This document shows, piece by piece, positions 47,376-56,000 of a stretch of 61,442 nt of DNA (position 1 is the first letter of the stretch; every line of letters begins with the position of its first letter). A model generated the notes under the pieces. It saw only the letters and a list, made by a program, of their open reading frames with translations, searched no databases and was not told where the DNA came from. Where the stretch lies: contig JAJPJB010000041.1 of the NCBI GenBank assembly GCA_021324465.1, positions 1-61,442 on the forward strand, written 5' to 3'. A program made the position numbers and the translations under genes. The stretch comes from Hyphomicrobiaceae bacterium. Its GTDB lineage: Bacteria; Pseudomonadota; Alphaproteobacteria; Rhizobiales; Xanthobacteraceae.

Positions 47376-48623
47376 GTGGCGCGCATGGATGTGGTCGTGT
47401 TGGGAGCCGGCATAGTCGGCACGTCGGTGGCGCTGCATCTGGTCAAGAGGGGCCTGGCGGTGGCGCTTATCGACCGCTATGGGCCGGGCGAGGCGACGTC
47501 TTACGGCAATGCCGGCATCATCGAAGGTAATACGATTTTCCCGCCGGCCTTTCCGTCCGATTGGCGCGAGCTGTTGCGTATTGCGTTTAAACGCTCGCCG
47601 CAGGCGAACTATCATGTAACCTTTCTGGTGACGATTGCGCCGTGGCTCATAGCCTTTCACGCCGCCTCGCGCGCCGAGCGGTTGATGGAAACCGCGCAGC
47701 TGATGCGGCCGCTGTTCGCGCGGGCGGTCGTCGAGCACGAGACGCTCGCGGCCGAGGCCGCAGCCGAGCGCTATTTCCTCCGTACCGGCTGGCTCAAGCT
47801 GTACCGCAGCGACCGCAGCTTCGCCGGCGTCGCGCGCGAACTCGACCTCGCGACTAAACTCGGCATCGCCAATGTGCCGCTCGAAGTCGAGGCCGCGCTG
47901 GCGCTCGAGCCCTCGCTCGCGCCGCTCTTCCGCCATGCCGTACATTGGACCGGCGCGGTGAGCGTCAGCAATCCTTTGGCGCTGACGCGCGCCTATGCCG
48001 CTCGCTTCACCGCGCTTGGCGGATTGAGCTTCAGCGGTAACGCCCGCACGCTGCGTCGCAATGGCGCACACTGGCGCGTCGAGACCGCCGCCGGGCCGCT
48101 CGACGCCGACGCGGCCGTGCTCGCACTCGGGCCGTGGCTGCCGGATCTGCTCGATCCGCTTGGCATCAAGCTGCCACTCGCCGTCAAACGCGGCTATCAT
48201 CGGCACTTTCGTCCGCAGGGAAATGCTGCGCTCGCCCGCCCGGTGCTCGATGCCGACATCGGCTATGTGCTGGCGCCGATGGAGCAGGGCATTCGGCTCA
48301 CCACTGGCGTTGAATTCGCTCCGCGCGATGCCAAGCCGACCCCTGCGCAGCTTCACCGTGTGCTGCCGGCCGCCCGTCGTCTGTTTCAGCTCGGTGAGCC
48401 AGTCGAAGCGGAGCCCTGGATGGGCGCGCGGCCATGCTTTCCCGATTCGCGGCCGGTGATCGGGCGTGCGCCGGGCCAAGACGGGCTATGGCTCGCCTGC
48501 GGGCACGCGCATTGGGGGCTGACGCTTGGTCCGGCAAGCGGACGTCTCATCGCCGAAATGATCACCGGCGCCGAGCCATTTTGCGATCCAAAGCCTTACG
48601 CGGCGGAGCGGTTTTTGCAGTAG
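47376..48623 (+). CDS. FAD-dependent D-amino-acid dehydrogenase-like oxidoreductase
   Basis: A flavoprotein of the DadA/DAO family, 415 residues. It has the Rossmann start DVVVLGAGIVGTSVALHLVK, then TSYGNAGIIEGNTIFPPAFP and a C-terminal FAD motif GLWLACGHAHWGLTLGPASG. GTG 47376 is chosen because CAGGAG (47365-47370) is placed 5 nt upstream; an ATG at 47349 would add nine residues. The likely activity is oxidative deamination of D-amino acids or a related amine at the membrane; the substrate is unknown. Confidence 0.88.
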   Translation: MARMDVVVLGAGIVGTSVALHLVKRGLAVALIDRYGPGEATSYGNAGIIEGNTIFPPAFPSDWRELLRIAFKRSPQANYHVTFLVTIAPWLIAFHAASRAERLMETAQLMRPLFARAVVEHETLAAEAAAERYFLRTGWLKLYRSDRSFAGVARELDLATKLGIANVPLEVEAALALEPSLAPLFRHAVHWTGAVSVSNPLALTRAYAARFTALGGLSFSGNARTLRRNGAHWRVETAAGPLDADAAVLALGPWLPDLLDPLGIKLPLAVKRGYHRHFRPQGNAALARPVLDADIGYVLAPMEQGIRLTTGVEFAPRDAKPTPAQLHRVLPAARRLFQLGEPVEAEPWMGARPCFPDSRPVIGRAPGQDGLWLACGHAHWGLTLGPASGRLIAEMITGAEPFCDPKPYAAERFLQ

Positions 48624-48699
48624 GAGGCGAGCAGGGAATGGCGAATGGCGAGCTACGCTCCCTCTTTTCGCGACTCGCCGTCACCATTCGCCCCTCAGG

Positions 48700-49842
48700 T
48701 CACTCGCTAATCGTCTTGACGACGCTCGACTGCGGCCGGGTGTTGTTCGAGGACGAATATTTGTCCTGCGCCCTGACCATGTCGTCATATTTGGCGAGCG
48801 TGGTCACCGGCGCAGCCGGCACCATGTGCACGATCTTGTAGCCGGCCGCTTTGAGCTGCTGCAGCAGTGCCGGCAATGCCTCGGCAGTGCCGTGCTGGAA
48901 ATCGTGCATCAGCACGATGCCCTTGCCGTTCTTTTCCAGCTTGGTCATCACCGATTTGATCACATCGTCCGGCTTGTGGATCTTGAAGTCGAACGAGTCG
49001 ATGTCCGTCGAGAAGGTCGCGATATTGCGCGTGCCGAGATAGGCAATGAGGTCCGGCGGCTGTTGCAAGTCGGGAAAGCGGAAGAAGGGTGCCACGGGCC
49101 CGCCCGCCGCCGCCATGGCAACAGCGCTGATGCCCATTTCGATCTCATCCTTCGCCTTCTCGATATCCTTGGCATAGGGATTCTTGGCGAGATCCTTGTG
49201 CGACCATGTATGGGTGCCGACCGTCATGCCGTTCTCCACCAGGAGCCGGGTGAGGTCAGGCCGCCAGGTCGCGTGCTCGCCGATCTCGAAGAACGTCGCC
49301 TTGATGCAGTTATCCTGCCGCGCCTTGAGCACCATCGGCGTGTTTTCCGGCCAGGGACCATCGTCGAAAGTGAGAACGACTTCCTTGTCGCGCAAGAAAT
49401 CGTACTGCTTGAAGTGCTCGGTGCCGAAGGCGGGGCCGCCGGTCGTGTCGATCTGCACGACCCGCGACAATCCGATAGCGGCCGGATTGCTGCAGGGCGG
49501 AATTGCCGTCGCGGCGTGAGGGTTGGGGCTCGGTGCCGGTGCTGGAGCCGGGGCCGGAGCCGGTTTGTTCTGGGCGACTTGCACAGGCGCCGGCGTCGGA
49601 CGTGGTGCCGTTACCGTGTCGGACACTTGGGTGACAGGCGCCGCAACTGGCCGCGCCGGCGTGGCCGGCGGCGTCGAAACTGAGGCCGCGGCGGGCATGC
49701 TGGTGCCTTTCGCGGGCGAGATGACATGGGTGGCAAGAGCAAGAAGCGAGGTCGGGCCGGCCTCTTTCTGCGCTGCGACGACGCCGAAGGCCGCGAGGCC
49801 CAGCGTCACCAGCGCCCCGATGACAATGACGAGGACGCGCAT
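48700..49842 (-). CDS. Secreted NodB-type polysaccharide deacetylase
   Basis: A 380-residue exported esterase of carbohydrate esterase family 4. An N-terminal hydrophobic anchor (VLVIVIGALVTLGLAAFGVV) and a Pro/Ala-rich linker (about 55-115) precede the NodB domain. That domain has VLTFDDGPWPENTPMVLKAR (TFDDGP at about 158-163) and MTVGTHTWSHKDLAKNPYA (HTWSH at about 211-215), which hold the metal ligands and catalytic Asp. The ATG at 49842 has a GGAGG upstream. It would act on cell-envelope or exopolysaccharide acetyl groups. Confidence 0.92.
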   Translation of the reverse strand: MRVLVIVIGALVTLGLAAFGVVAAQKEAGPTSLLALATHVISPAKGTSMPAAASVSTPPATPARPVAAPVTQVSDTVTAPRPTPAPVQVAQNKPAPAPAPAPAPSPNPHAATAIPPCSNPAAIGLSRVVQIDTTGGPAFGTEHFKQYDFLRDKEVVLTFDDGPWPENTPMVLKARQDNCIKATFFEIGEHATWRPDLTRLLVENGMTVGTHTWSHKDLAKNPYAKDIEKAKDEIEMGISAVAMAAAGGPVAPFFRFPDLQQPPDLIAYLGTRNIATFSTDIDSFDFKIHKPDDVIKSVMTKLEKNGKGIVLMHDFQHGTAEALPALLQQLKAAGYKIVHMVPAAPVTTLAKYDDMVRAQDKYSSSNNTRPQSSVVKTISE

Positions 49843-50160
49843 CGTTACCTCCGCTACAAAGCAACAGGGAGACGAGGTCTCCGAAGTGAATGCGCAATCG
49901 GGCGGCAAGTCAATTAAAACAAAGCATTAGCAACGCAAAGTAGTTGATTGTGAGTTCCGGTCGGGGTAGCCGTTTGAAATCGCCGAGAAATCCAGAGGAG
50001 AAATTTTCGCGCTGGGATCAATATTATCCCCCGGCGGCAACGGATGCGTCGCCAAAGCGTCATTTGCACACTGAGATTGATTCCGTCTTGGTTGCAAACA
50101 CGTGGGATGGCAAGACGGTGTGGCATCAGCGTCGCCGGCAATCGACGCTGCTCTGGGCTC
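49843..50160. other. Non-coding stretch
   Basis: About 318 bp between the deacetylase start and the end of the P1 peptidase gene. The 49905-49960 part is AT-rich and likely carries the deacetylase promoter. A frame of 94 codons on the plus strand from 49944 has no recognisable features. Nothing else identified. Confidence 0.4.
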
Positions 50161-51153
50161 CTAAAGCTGGGCAAATTTGTCCTGCCAGCTTGGTACGGCG
50201 CCTGGCAGCGGCAATGCCTTGGCCGTAAAAACGCCGCGTGCGATGGCGCGGGCCACTACATTAGCGGCGACCGCGCCCAGTTTGGCAAGGCTGCCGGGTT
50301 CGTCCGACAATGGCCGCCGCCCCGTCGAAGCGGCGAAAAGGACGTCGCCGTCGAGCGGGCTGTGCACGGGATAGATCGCGCGCGACAGGCCGGACTGCGC
50401 CATTACCGCCAGGCGCTTGGCTTGGGCTTTGGTCAAGCGCACATCGGTGGCGACGACGACAAGCGTCGTGCTTTCGCGCATGCTGCCCTTGATGACCGGC
50501 TCCAGCGCCTGCAGCGAAAAATTTTGCGGAAGACCGCGAGCGCCGAATTCGCCGTTCACCTCGAACGGGGCCGCCCAAAACCACGGCCCGTCGCCGACGA
50601 TGACGCTGCCGGCCGCGTTCACCGCCGCGAGCGCGCCGACAATGCAACCGTCGGGCATTCTTTCCGAGGCGGAACCGATGCCGCCCTTGCAGTTTACCGT
50701 GGTTGCGCCCATGCCGGCACCGACGCTGCCGAGCGCGAAATCGTGGGCGGCGCTGGCGGCTGCGGCATAGCCGAGCTCGCGATAAGGCGGGAAGCGCCCC
50801 CAATTCTTGTCGCCGGCATTGAGCAGATCGAACAAGATCGCCGCCGGTACGATCGGCACCCGCGCGGTTCGCACCACAAAGCCACGGTTCTGTTCCTTCA
50901 GCCAGGCCTGCACCCCCGACGCCGCATCGAGGCCGAAGGCCGAGCCGCCGGACAAGGTGATGGCGTCGACACCTGACACCGTTTGTGCCGGATCGAGCAG
51001 AGCGGTTTCGCGCGTGCCCGGGCCGCCACCGCGCAGATCGATCGAGCCGACCGCCGGCGCGTCAAAGATGACCGCCGTGACGCCCGAGCCCAGGCGCATG
51101 TCCTCGGCGTGGCCGATTCTTATTCCGGGGACGTCGGTAATCAGGTTGCGCAT
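50161..51153 (-). CDS. P1 family peptidase (DmpA/L-aminopeptidase type)
   Basis: Peptidase of family S58, 330 residues, self-cleaving in known members to make a new N-terminal Ser/Thr nucleophile. It has LITDVPGIRIGHAEDMRLGS, the GVDAITLSGGSAFGLDAASG segment, VNCKGGIGSASERMPDG (the cleavage-region loop) and GDVLFAASTGRRPL. ATG 51153 fits the conserved start. It would trim D- or L-amino acids or beta-peptides from N-termini; specificity is unknown. Confidence 0.92.
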   Translation of the reverse strand: MRNLITDVPGIRIGHAEDMRLGSGVTAVIFDAPAVGSIDLRGGGPGTRETALLDPAQTVSGVDAITLSGGSAFGLDAASGVQAWLKEQNRGFVVRTARVPIVPAAILFDLLNAGDKNWGRFPPYRELGYAAAASAAHDFALGSVGAGMGATTVNCKGGIGSASERMPDGCIVGALAAVNAAGSVIVGDGPWFWAAPFEVNGEFGARGLPQNFSLQALEPVIKGSMRESTTLVVVATDVRLTKAQAKRLAVMAQSGLSRAIYPVHSPLDGDVLFAASTGRRPLSDEPGSLAKLGAVAANVVARAIARGVFTAKALPLPGAVPSWQDKFAQL

Positions 51154-51293
51154 GAGTTATTCTAGCTGGTCATCCGCGCGAAGCGAAGCAATCAGGCTTT
51201 GTGCCGCCGCCTGCTTCGTTGCTTGCGCTCCTCGCAACGACGTGACCGCCGCCGCCTTGCAATCGCCACCCGGCTCGGTGCATGTGGCGCGCC

Positions 51294-52022
51294 ATGAACG
51301 TCACCATCGCCACTGCGCTGGTCGCAGGCATGCTGAGCTTTCTGTCACCTTGCGTGCTGCCGCTGGTGCCGCCCTATCTCGTTTATCTCACCGGCACCTC
51401 GATCGAGCGCCTCGCCGATGCCGAGCCGGCAATCCGGGTCAAGCGCCAGACCATTCTCGCGGCCGTTCTTTTCGTGCTCGGCTTTTCGACAGTCTTTGTC
51501 GCGCTGGGCGCCGGCGCCAGCGCCGTCGGCGCGCTTTTGCGCGCCTATTCCGGTCCGCTCGGTATTGTCGCCGGCATCATCATCATCATCATGGGCCTGC
51601 ACTTCTTGGGCCTCACCCCTATTGCCTGGCTGATGCGGGAAAAGCGGCTGACGGTCGCTAAGCCCGTCGGCCTCTGGGGCGCCTATCTGATGGGTGTCGC
51701 CTTCGCCTTTGGCTGGACGCCGTGCATCGGCCCGATCCTCGCTGCGATCCTGGCGATCGCCGCGTCGGAAGAAACCATCGCCCGAGGCGCGGGCATGCTT
51801 GCCATCTATTCGCTCGGGCTCGGCGTGCCGTTCGTCGTCGCGGCACTGGCGGTCGGGCCCTTCGCCGCGTTTCTATCACGCTTCAAGAGGCGGCTCGGAC
51901 TCGTCGAAAAAGCCATGGGTGGTCTGCTCGTGTTGACCGGCATCGCCTTTCTCACCGGCACTGTCGGCGCCGTCAGCAATTGGCTGCTCGATGCATTCCC
52001 GGCTCTCGGGACAATCGGCTAG
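51294..52022 (+). CDS. ccdA: Cytochrome c biogenesis protein CcdA
   Basis: Membrane thiol-electron carrier that moves reducing power across the membrane for cytochrome c maturation, 242 residues and six membrane segments. It has the redox cysteines in FLSPCVLPLVPPYLVYL (Cys20) and FAFGWTPCIGPILAAILAI (Cys143). The ATG at 51294 starts the conserved MNVTIATALVAGMLSFLSPC. No other cytochrome c maturation genes are near. Confidence 0.95.
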   Translation: MNVTIATALVAGMLSFLSPCVLPLVPPYLVYLTGTSIERLADAEPAIRVKRQTILAAVLFVLGFSTVFVALGAGASAVGALLRAYSGPLGIVAGIIIIIMGLHFLGLTPIAWLMREKRLTVAKPVGLWGAYLMGVAFAFGWTPCIGPILAAILAIAASEETIARGAGMLAIYSLGLGVPFVVAALAVGPFAAFLSRFKRRLGLVEKAMGGLLVLTGIAFLTGTVGAVSNWLLDAFPALGTIG

Positions 52023-52135
52023 CGGCTTTTCCAATTCGATGGAATTGGAAACCGCTTTGCCTTTTTATTTTATCGCATCTTTAATGGAAAACCCTGTCCA
52101 CTTCCGGAAGAGGCACACGCGGCGTGGTCGCGCAG

Positions 52136-53137
52136 TTAAAGAGTCTGGGCGGGTCGAGAGGGCTCGAATGACTTGAGTCTGAGAATGCTCAGTGATCCAA
52201 CAAATCGATTCTCGATCCAGCTCTGAATATTCGCAGCAGACAGTATCGCTACCACGCCAATCGCAGCTCCGCAAAGAGCATCGGCGAGATAATGATTGCC
52301 GCTCGGGACGGACGAAACGAGCATCACGACATCAAGGGCGGCGATTGGCCAGAATAGCAGTTTGTTCCACCGCAACGCATATGGCACGAGGATTGCCACC
52401 GCGGCATGAAGCGATGGAAAGCTGATGATCCCGTTGAGTGCTTCGAAGTCGATCATTCTGAGCTCTCCCGCCCGCAAAGCCAACATGATCCCCGCACTCG
52501 TGCGTCCGATACTGGGTAGATTGGCAAAGTGGGCGCCGCTCGCCAGGACCGGCATCGGGCCTAATGTTGGGATGACAACGCTTATCCCCTCGGCAATGGT
52601 GGACGCGCATACGAAGCTTACAAAAAAACAATCGAGCTCGCGCATGCGCGTTGTCACCGCAAGCAGAAACACTGTTCCGACGAGCTGGGTTGTGAATGTC
52701 GCATAAGCGCCATCAAGAATGGCCGCCAATAACGGACAGCGGTCAAGCCTTGCCATAACGCTTGACCAGTCGAAGCCGAACTGCCTGTCGATCCAAATGA
52801 TTTCGGCGTCTCGCAGCGGCAGATCAATGGCAGCGCCGGCATAGCTCAGGCAGGCCAAACTGAGCCCGATCACGATCGTGGCGACCGCTGCCTCGAGCAC
52901 GCACTGGAAGCGGACGGCACGGGGGACCGCAAGTCGGGCCCATAATGCAATCAGAAATGCCGCGCAAACGAACAGCGGGACTCGCTCGAGAATGCCGGCC
53001 CGAATGTCCAGCAATGCACTTGCGCTGATCGCAAGCGCATAAAGTATCGCCGCGACGACGAGGCTCGAACGCAGTCTAACTGAGCGCAGCGTTTTGATAG
53101 CAGTTAGGCCAGGCAATTTCTTCGAGCGCGACGGCAA
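52136..53137 (-). CDS. PAP2-superfamily membrane phosphatase
   Basis: A 333-residue membrane protein with about eight segments. The lipid-phosphatase motifs are FPSLHAA (about 240-246, motif 2) and PSGNHYLADALCG (about 278-290, motif 3). It resembles the PAP2_3 branch that includes inositol phosphorylceramide synthases. The first possible start is TTG at 53137, since a stop codon lies two codons upstream, so the N-terminus may be truncated. Base use is lower in GC than its neighbours, which suggests transfer. Confidence 0.85.
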   Translation of the reverse strand: MPSRSKKLPGLTAIKTLRSVRLRSSLVVAAILYALAISASALLDIRAGILERVPLFVCAAFLIALWARLAVPRAVRFQCVLEAAVATIVIGLSLACLSYAGAAIDLPLRDAEIIWIDRQFGFDWSSVMARLDRCPLLAAILDGAYATFTTQLVGTVFLLAVTTRMRELDCFFVSFVCASTIAEGISVVIPTLGPMPVLASGAHFANLPSIGRTSAGIMLALRAGELRMIDFEALNGIISFPSLHAAVAILVPYALRWNKLLFWPIAALDVVMLVSSVPSGNHYLADALCGAAIGVVAILSAANIQSWIENRFVGSLSILRLKSFEPSRPAQTL

Positions 53138-53364
53138 TGGTCAGAACCAAATGACTTGAACTACGAGCGCATGCCGTGCCTTCTGAGCTTGGCAGCGGCA
53201 ATCAAAGCCACAACGAAGAGACAGTATTTTGGGTTCCGGGCACCTTGCGGCGTGGAGAGCGGCGATCATGCCGCCGCTTGCGATGATGATCCACCGCTTG
53301 TGGCGCCGGATCGCGTCCCCTTGCCGCGGCGTCCTCGGCCGTCACCAGTTCCACCGCTGCGTTG

Positions 53365-53623
53365 ACGAAAGGCCAAACGGCTCGGATCGGCCTGGTCGAT
53401 CGCCTATTTCCTGATGCAGCGGCTTACACCGCGGCGGCGCGCGACTACTGCGCAAGAATCGCGGCCGGCCCGTCGGAAGCGACGGCTCGGATATGGCGGG
53501 CCGCTCAATGCGGGGCCCGCTTTGCAGTGTGAGGCCGTTGCCGGCGTCTTTGCCTCCGCCGACGCCGCTGAAGACATTGCCGCCTTCACCGAAAAACGCA
53601 CTGCAGTGTTCCGCGGGTGCTGA
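53365..53623 (+). pseudogene. Enoyl-CoA hydratase/isomerase 3' remnant
   Basis: A frame starting around 53365 reads TARIGLVDRLFPDAAAYTAA, then ARDYCARIAAGPSEATARIW, an enoyl-CoA hydratase C-terminal domain. It ends in TGA. Near 53520 the signal moves to another frame: GPALQCEAVAGVFASADAAE, DIAAFTEKRTAVFRG, the family end. So the fragment is frameshifted, and the first two thirds of the gene are absent upstream. 53138-53364 has no other recognisable content. Confidence 0.7.
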
Positions 53624-53663
53624 CGCGGTCTGCACATGGCTCGTCGACGCTGCCAGGATTTGC

Positions 53664-54074
53664 TCACGCGCCAGCCGGCGTCCGCCGCGCATCGTCACGC
53701 GTGCGACCGGCAAATACGGCGCGCGAAGGGCTGATCGTTGCCGCGGAAGTGGTGGGGCGCTTCCACAGCGAAATGGTCTCGACAATGATCTTGATTCCGG
53801 CCAGCAGACTCTCGATCTCGCGGTGTACGCGCTCGGTCTCGAATTTGATGAATTCGTCGAGCTTCTGCAGTTCGGCGGCCAAACCTTCGAGTTCGCCGAT
53901 CGAATTCGACGTCAGCCGGGTGATGGACGAACGGATTCGTTCTGCATCCATCTCGATCTTCGGCTTGGCCTTCTGCTCCGGTTCGGCAAAAGGTTTCTGA
54001 GCAACGACCTCGGAATTTTCGTTCGATCGCATGGGAGCGGTTTGGTCGGATGGCTCAGAGGGTGACATATTCAT
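53664..54074 (-). CDS. Hypothetical coiled-coil protein
   Basis: A 136-residue cytosolic protein from ATG 54074 with an AAGGAG 6 nt upstream. An unstructured Ser/Pro/Glu-rich start is followed by IRSSITRLTSNSIGELEGLA and AAELQKLDEFIKFETERVHR, then EIESLLAGIKIIVETISLWK, helical with heptad character. Similar proteins with the ITxLTSNSIxELExLxxEL pattern occur in Bradyrhizobium relatives (recollection). Function unknown. Confidence 0.75.
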   Translation of the reverse strand: MNMSPSEPSDQTAPMRSNENSEVVAQKPFAEPEQKAKPKIEMDAERIRSSITRLTSNSIGELEGLAAELQKLDEFIKFETERVHREIESLLAGIKIIVETISLWKRPTTSAATISPSRAVFAGRTRDDARRTPAGA

Positions 54075-54451
54075 TCTGACTGCTCCTTACACACGCCGTC
54101 ACCGGCTGGCGCCTTTGCGCGGCCCAGCCGGAGAAGCGGCTCAATCACGGAATTGTGGGGAGGGGCGCGATTGAGCCGCCAGGGTCGCGGGTCCGGCTCG
54201 GCAACCCCGCGCCCAGACCATCACGCTCGGTTTAACTACGCCCTAAGAACAGATGGCCGCTTTGTGATCTTTATCGGGTGCTTCTTGGATCAATGGAACT
54301 AGCGACAGTGTCTGCGGCTACCAACACATGACATGCTGGGCACAGCGCCACACTGCGCGGCTCATGTCGGCAATGCGTCGCATTGCCGACATTCAGCAAC
54401 AGGAACTGCTTGTGACCGAAATTGCCTGTGACCGAGATAAAGTGGCAACCA
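54075..54451. other. Non-coding stretch with a palindromic repeat
   Basis: About 377 bp between the coiled-coil gene start and the livK end. The first about 100 bp should hold the coiled-coil gene promoter. The only notable structure is the palindrome at 54364-54392. No gene is supported. Confidence 0.4.
54364..54392. repeat. Perfect 14-bp-arm palindrome
   Basis: ATGTCGGCAATGCG (54364-54377) and CGCATTGCCGACAT (54379-54392) are exact reverse complements around a single T. It lies in the non-coding stretch before livK's end. It resembles intergenic palindromes that I recall from Bradyrhizobium-type genomes, which often encode short MSAMRRIAD-like peptides by chance. Confidence 0.85.
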
Positions 54452-55591
54452 CTACATCTTCGTGCAGTCCGAATTCGGGCACTGCACATAAGTCACCCGC
54501 CCGTTCGCATCCTTCTTCCACAGATACATCACGTAATCGATCTTGGTGAGGTCGCCTTTCTTGTCGAACGAAATGTCGCCGAGCGCGGTCTTGAACACCA
54601 TGCCGGAATGCATTTTTTCGGCGACTTTCTTCGGATCGAGCGATTGCGCCGCTTCGGCGGCTTGTTTGAAGATCTGCACGCCCGCATAGCTGTAGAGCGT
54701 ATAGGCCTCCGGCTCGAAATTCTTCGCGCGGAATTCGGCGACGATGGCCTTGGCGTCCGGATTGTTGCGCGGATCGGGCCCGTAGGTCATCAGCGTGCCC
54801 TCGACACCCGGGCCGCCGACCGCCGCAAATTCATCCGACGTGATGCCGTCGCCGCCCATCAGCGGCGCGGTGACGCCCTGGTCGCGCATCTGCCGCACGA
54901 TCAGGCCGCCCTCGGTATAGAGGCCGCCGAAATAGACGAGGTCGGCGTCGGACTGTTTGATCTTGGAAACCAGCGCCGAATAATCCTTCTCGCCGGTATT
55001 GATGCCCTCATAGAGAACTTCCTTCATGCCGCCGGCATTGATCGTCTTCTTGGTCTCGTCGGCGAGCCCCTTGCCGTAAGTGGTCTTGTCATGGACCACC
55101 GCAATCTTCTTGCCCTTGAAGTGCGCGAGAATGTAGGCGCCGGCGACCTTGCCCTGCTGATCGTCGCGGCCGCAGTCGCGGAAGATGTTCCACATGCCGC
55201 GCTCGGTCACCAAAGGATTGGTCGATGCCGGTGAAATCTCGACGATGCCGTTCTCCTGATAGACCTCGGAAGCGGGAATGGTGACGCCCGAATTGTAGTG
55301 GCCGATGACGAATTTCACGCCATTGGCGGCAAAATCATTCGCGATCGAAACGCCCTGCTTGGGGTCGGAGACGTCGTCGCCATAAGACAGCACGATCTTC
55401 TGGCCGAGAATGCCGCCCTTGGCATTGATGTCGGCGGCGGCCTGGTCGACGCCGTTTTTCATCTGTGCGCCGGTCGCGGCATTCGGGCCGGTAATGGGCC
55501 CACCCATGCCGAATTTGACCTGCGCCTGTGCCGTTCCCGCGGCCAAAGCTACGGACGCTATGCCGAAAGCGAGCCTGATGATCCTATTCAT
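54452..55591 (-). CDS. livK: Branched-chain amino acid ABC transporter substrate-binding protein LivK
   Basis: Periplasmic receptor of a HAAT-family ABC importer, 379 residues. The signal peptide (MNRIIRLAFGIASVALAAGT to AQA) is followed by VKFGMGGPITGPNAATGAQM, VKFVIGHYNSGVTIPASEVY and YGKGLADETKKTINAGGMKE. The ATG at 55591 has a GAGGGG upstream. It is the last gene of the operon livH-livM-livG-livF-DUF6867-livK, 51 bp after the DUF6867-like gene. Ligands are probably Leu/Ile/Val or related compounds. Confidence 0.95.
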   Translation of the reverse strand: MNRIIRLAFGIASVALAAGTAQAQVKFGMGGPITGPNAATGAQMKNGVDQAAADINAKGGILGQKIVLSYGDDVSDPKQGVSIANDFAANGVKFVIGHYNSGVTIPASEVYQENGIVEISPASTNPLVTERGMWNIFRDCGRDDQQGKVAGAYILAHFKGKKIAVVHDKTTYGKGLADETKKTINAGGMKEVLYEGINTGEKDYSALVSKIKQSDADLVYFGGLYTEGGLIVRQMRDQGVTAPLMGGDGITSDEFAAVGGPGVEGTLMTYGPDPRNNPDAKAIVAEFRAKNFEPEAYTLYSYAGVQIFKQAAEAAQSLDPKKVAEKMHSGMVFKTALGDISFDKKGDLTKIDYVMYLWKKDANGRVTYVQCPNSDCTKM

Positions 55592-55642
55592 GCGTGTTCC
55601 CCTCACTGGACCTGCCGGCATTGAAGGATGGCGAATGTTACG

Positions 55643-55993
55643 TCAGGGCGATTTGCGACGCCAGCGCAGGAAGCCGGCCGGTTCGTTGAGCCAGCGATAT
55701 TGGCTGACCATCTGCGCAGCGCGGGTGGCGCGGAAGCCCAACAGGCCAAAGATCATACAAACGGCCGTATCGACCAGATAATAATGCGCCGACAACAGCG
55801 TGCCGTTGAACACGCTGAAATGAATGAAGCGCACGGCGACGCCGAGCAGGAAGCTATAGGCCACGACCTGCCACCAGGGCCGCCAGGTCCGCGCGATGGC
55901 GCGGCCGGCCAGCGCTGAGGCTCCGCCGCCGAGCACGATGCTGACGAGAAGAAAGATCGGCAGCGAATTCTCGTCGATGAGTTGGACAATCAT
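55643..55993 (-). CDS. Small membrane protein of liv operons (DUF6867-like)
   Basis: A 116-residue protein with three membrane segments (LPIFLLVSIVLGGGASALAG, WWQVVAYSFLLGVAVRFIHF and VDTAVCMIFGLLGFRA) and a basic tail (YRWLNEPAGFLRWRRKSP). Small proteins of this kind accompany liv operons in Rhizobiales; I believe the family is DUF6867, but from memory. ATG 55993 is 7 bp after livF. The role may be accessory to the permease, which is inference from position. Confidence 0.75.
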   Translation of the reverse strand: MIVQLIDENSLPIFLLVSIVLGGGASALAGRAIARTWRPWWQVVAYSFLLGVAVRFIHFSVFNGTLLSAHYYLVDTAVCMIFGLLGFRATRAAQMVSQYRWLNEPAGFLRWRRKSP

Positions 55994-56000
55994 CTCCGTC

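Noticed and set aside
47328-48479. Long open frame opposite the D-amino-acid dehydrogenase
   Set aside because: Antisense shadow of a well-supported flavoprotein; Arg/Gly-rich with no domain.
48624-48699. Inverted GGCGAATGGCGAG-type words between the flavoprotein and deacetylase genes
   Set aside because: Imperfect and short; could be a decayed repeat but the evidence is too weak to list as a feature.
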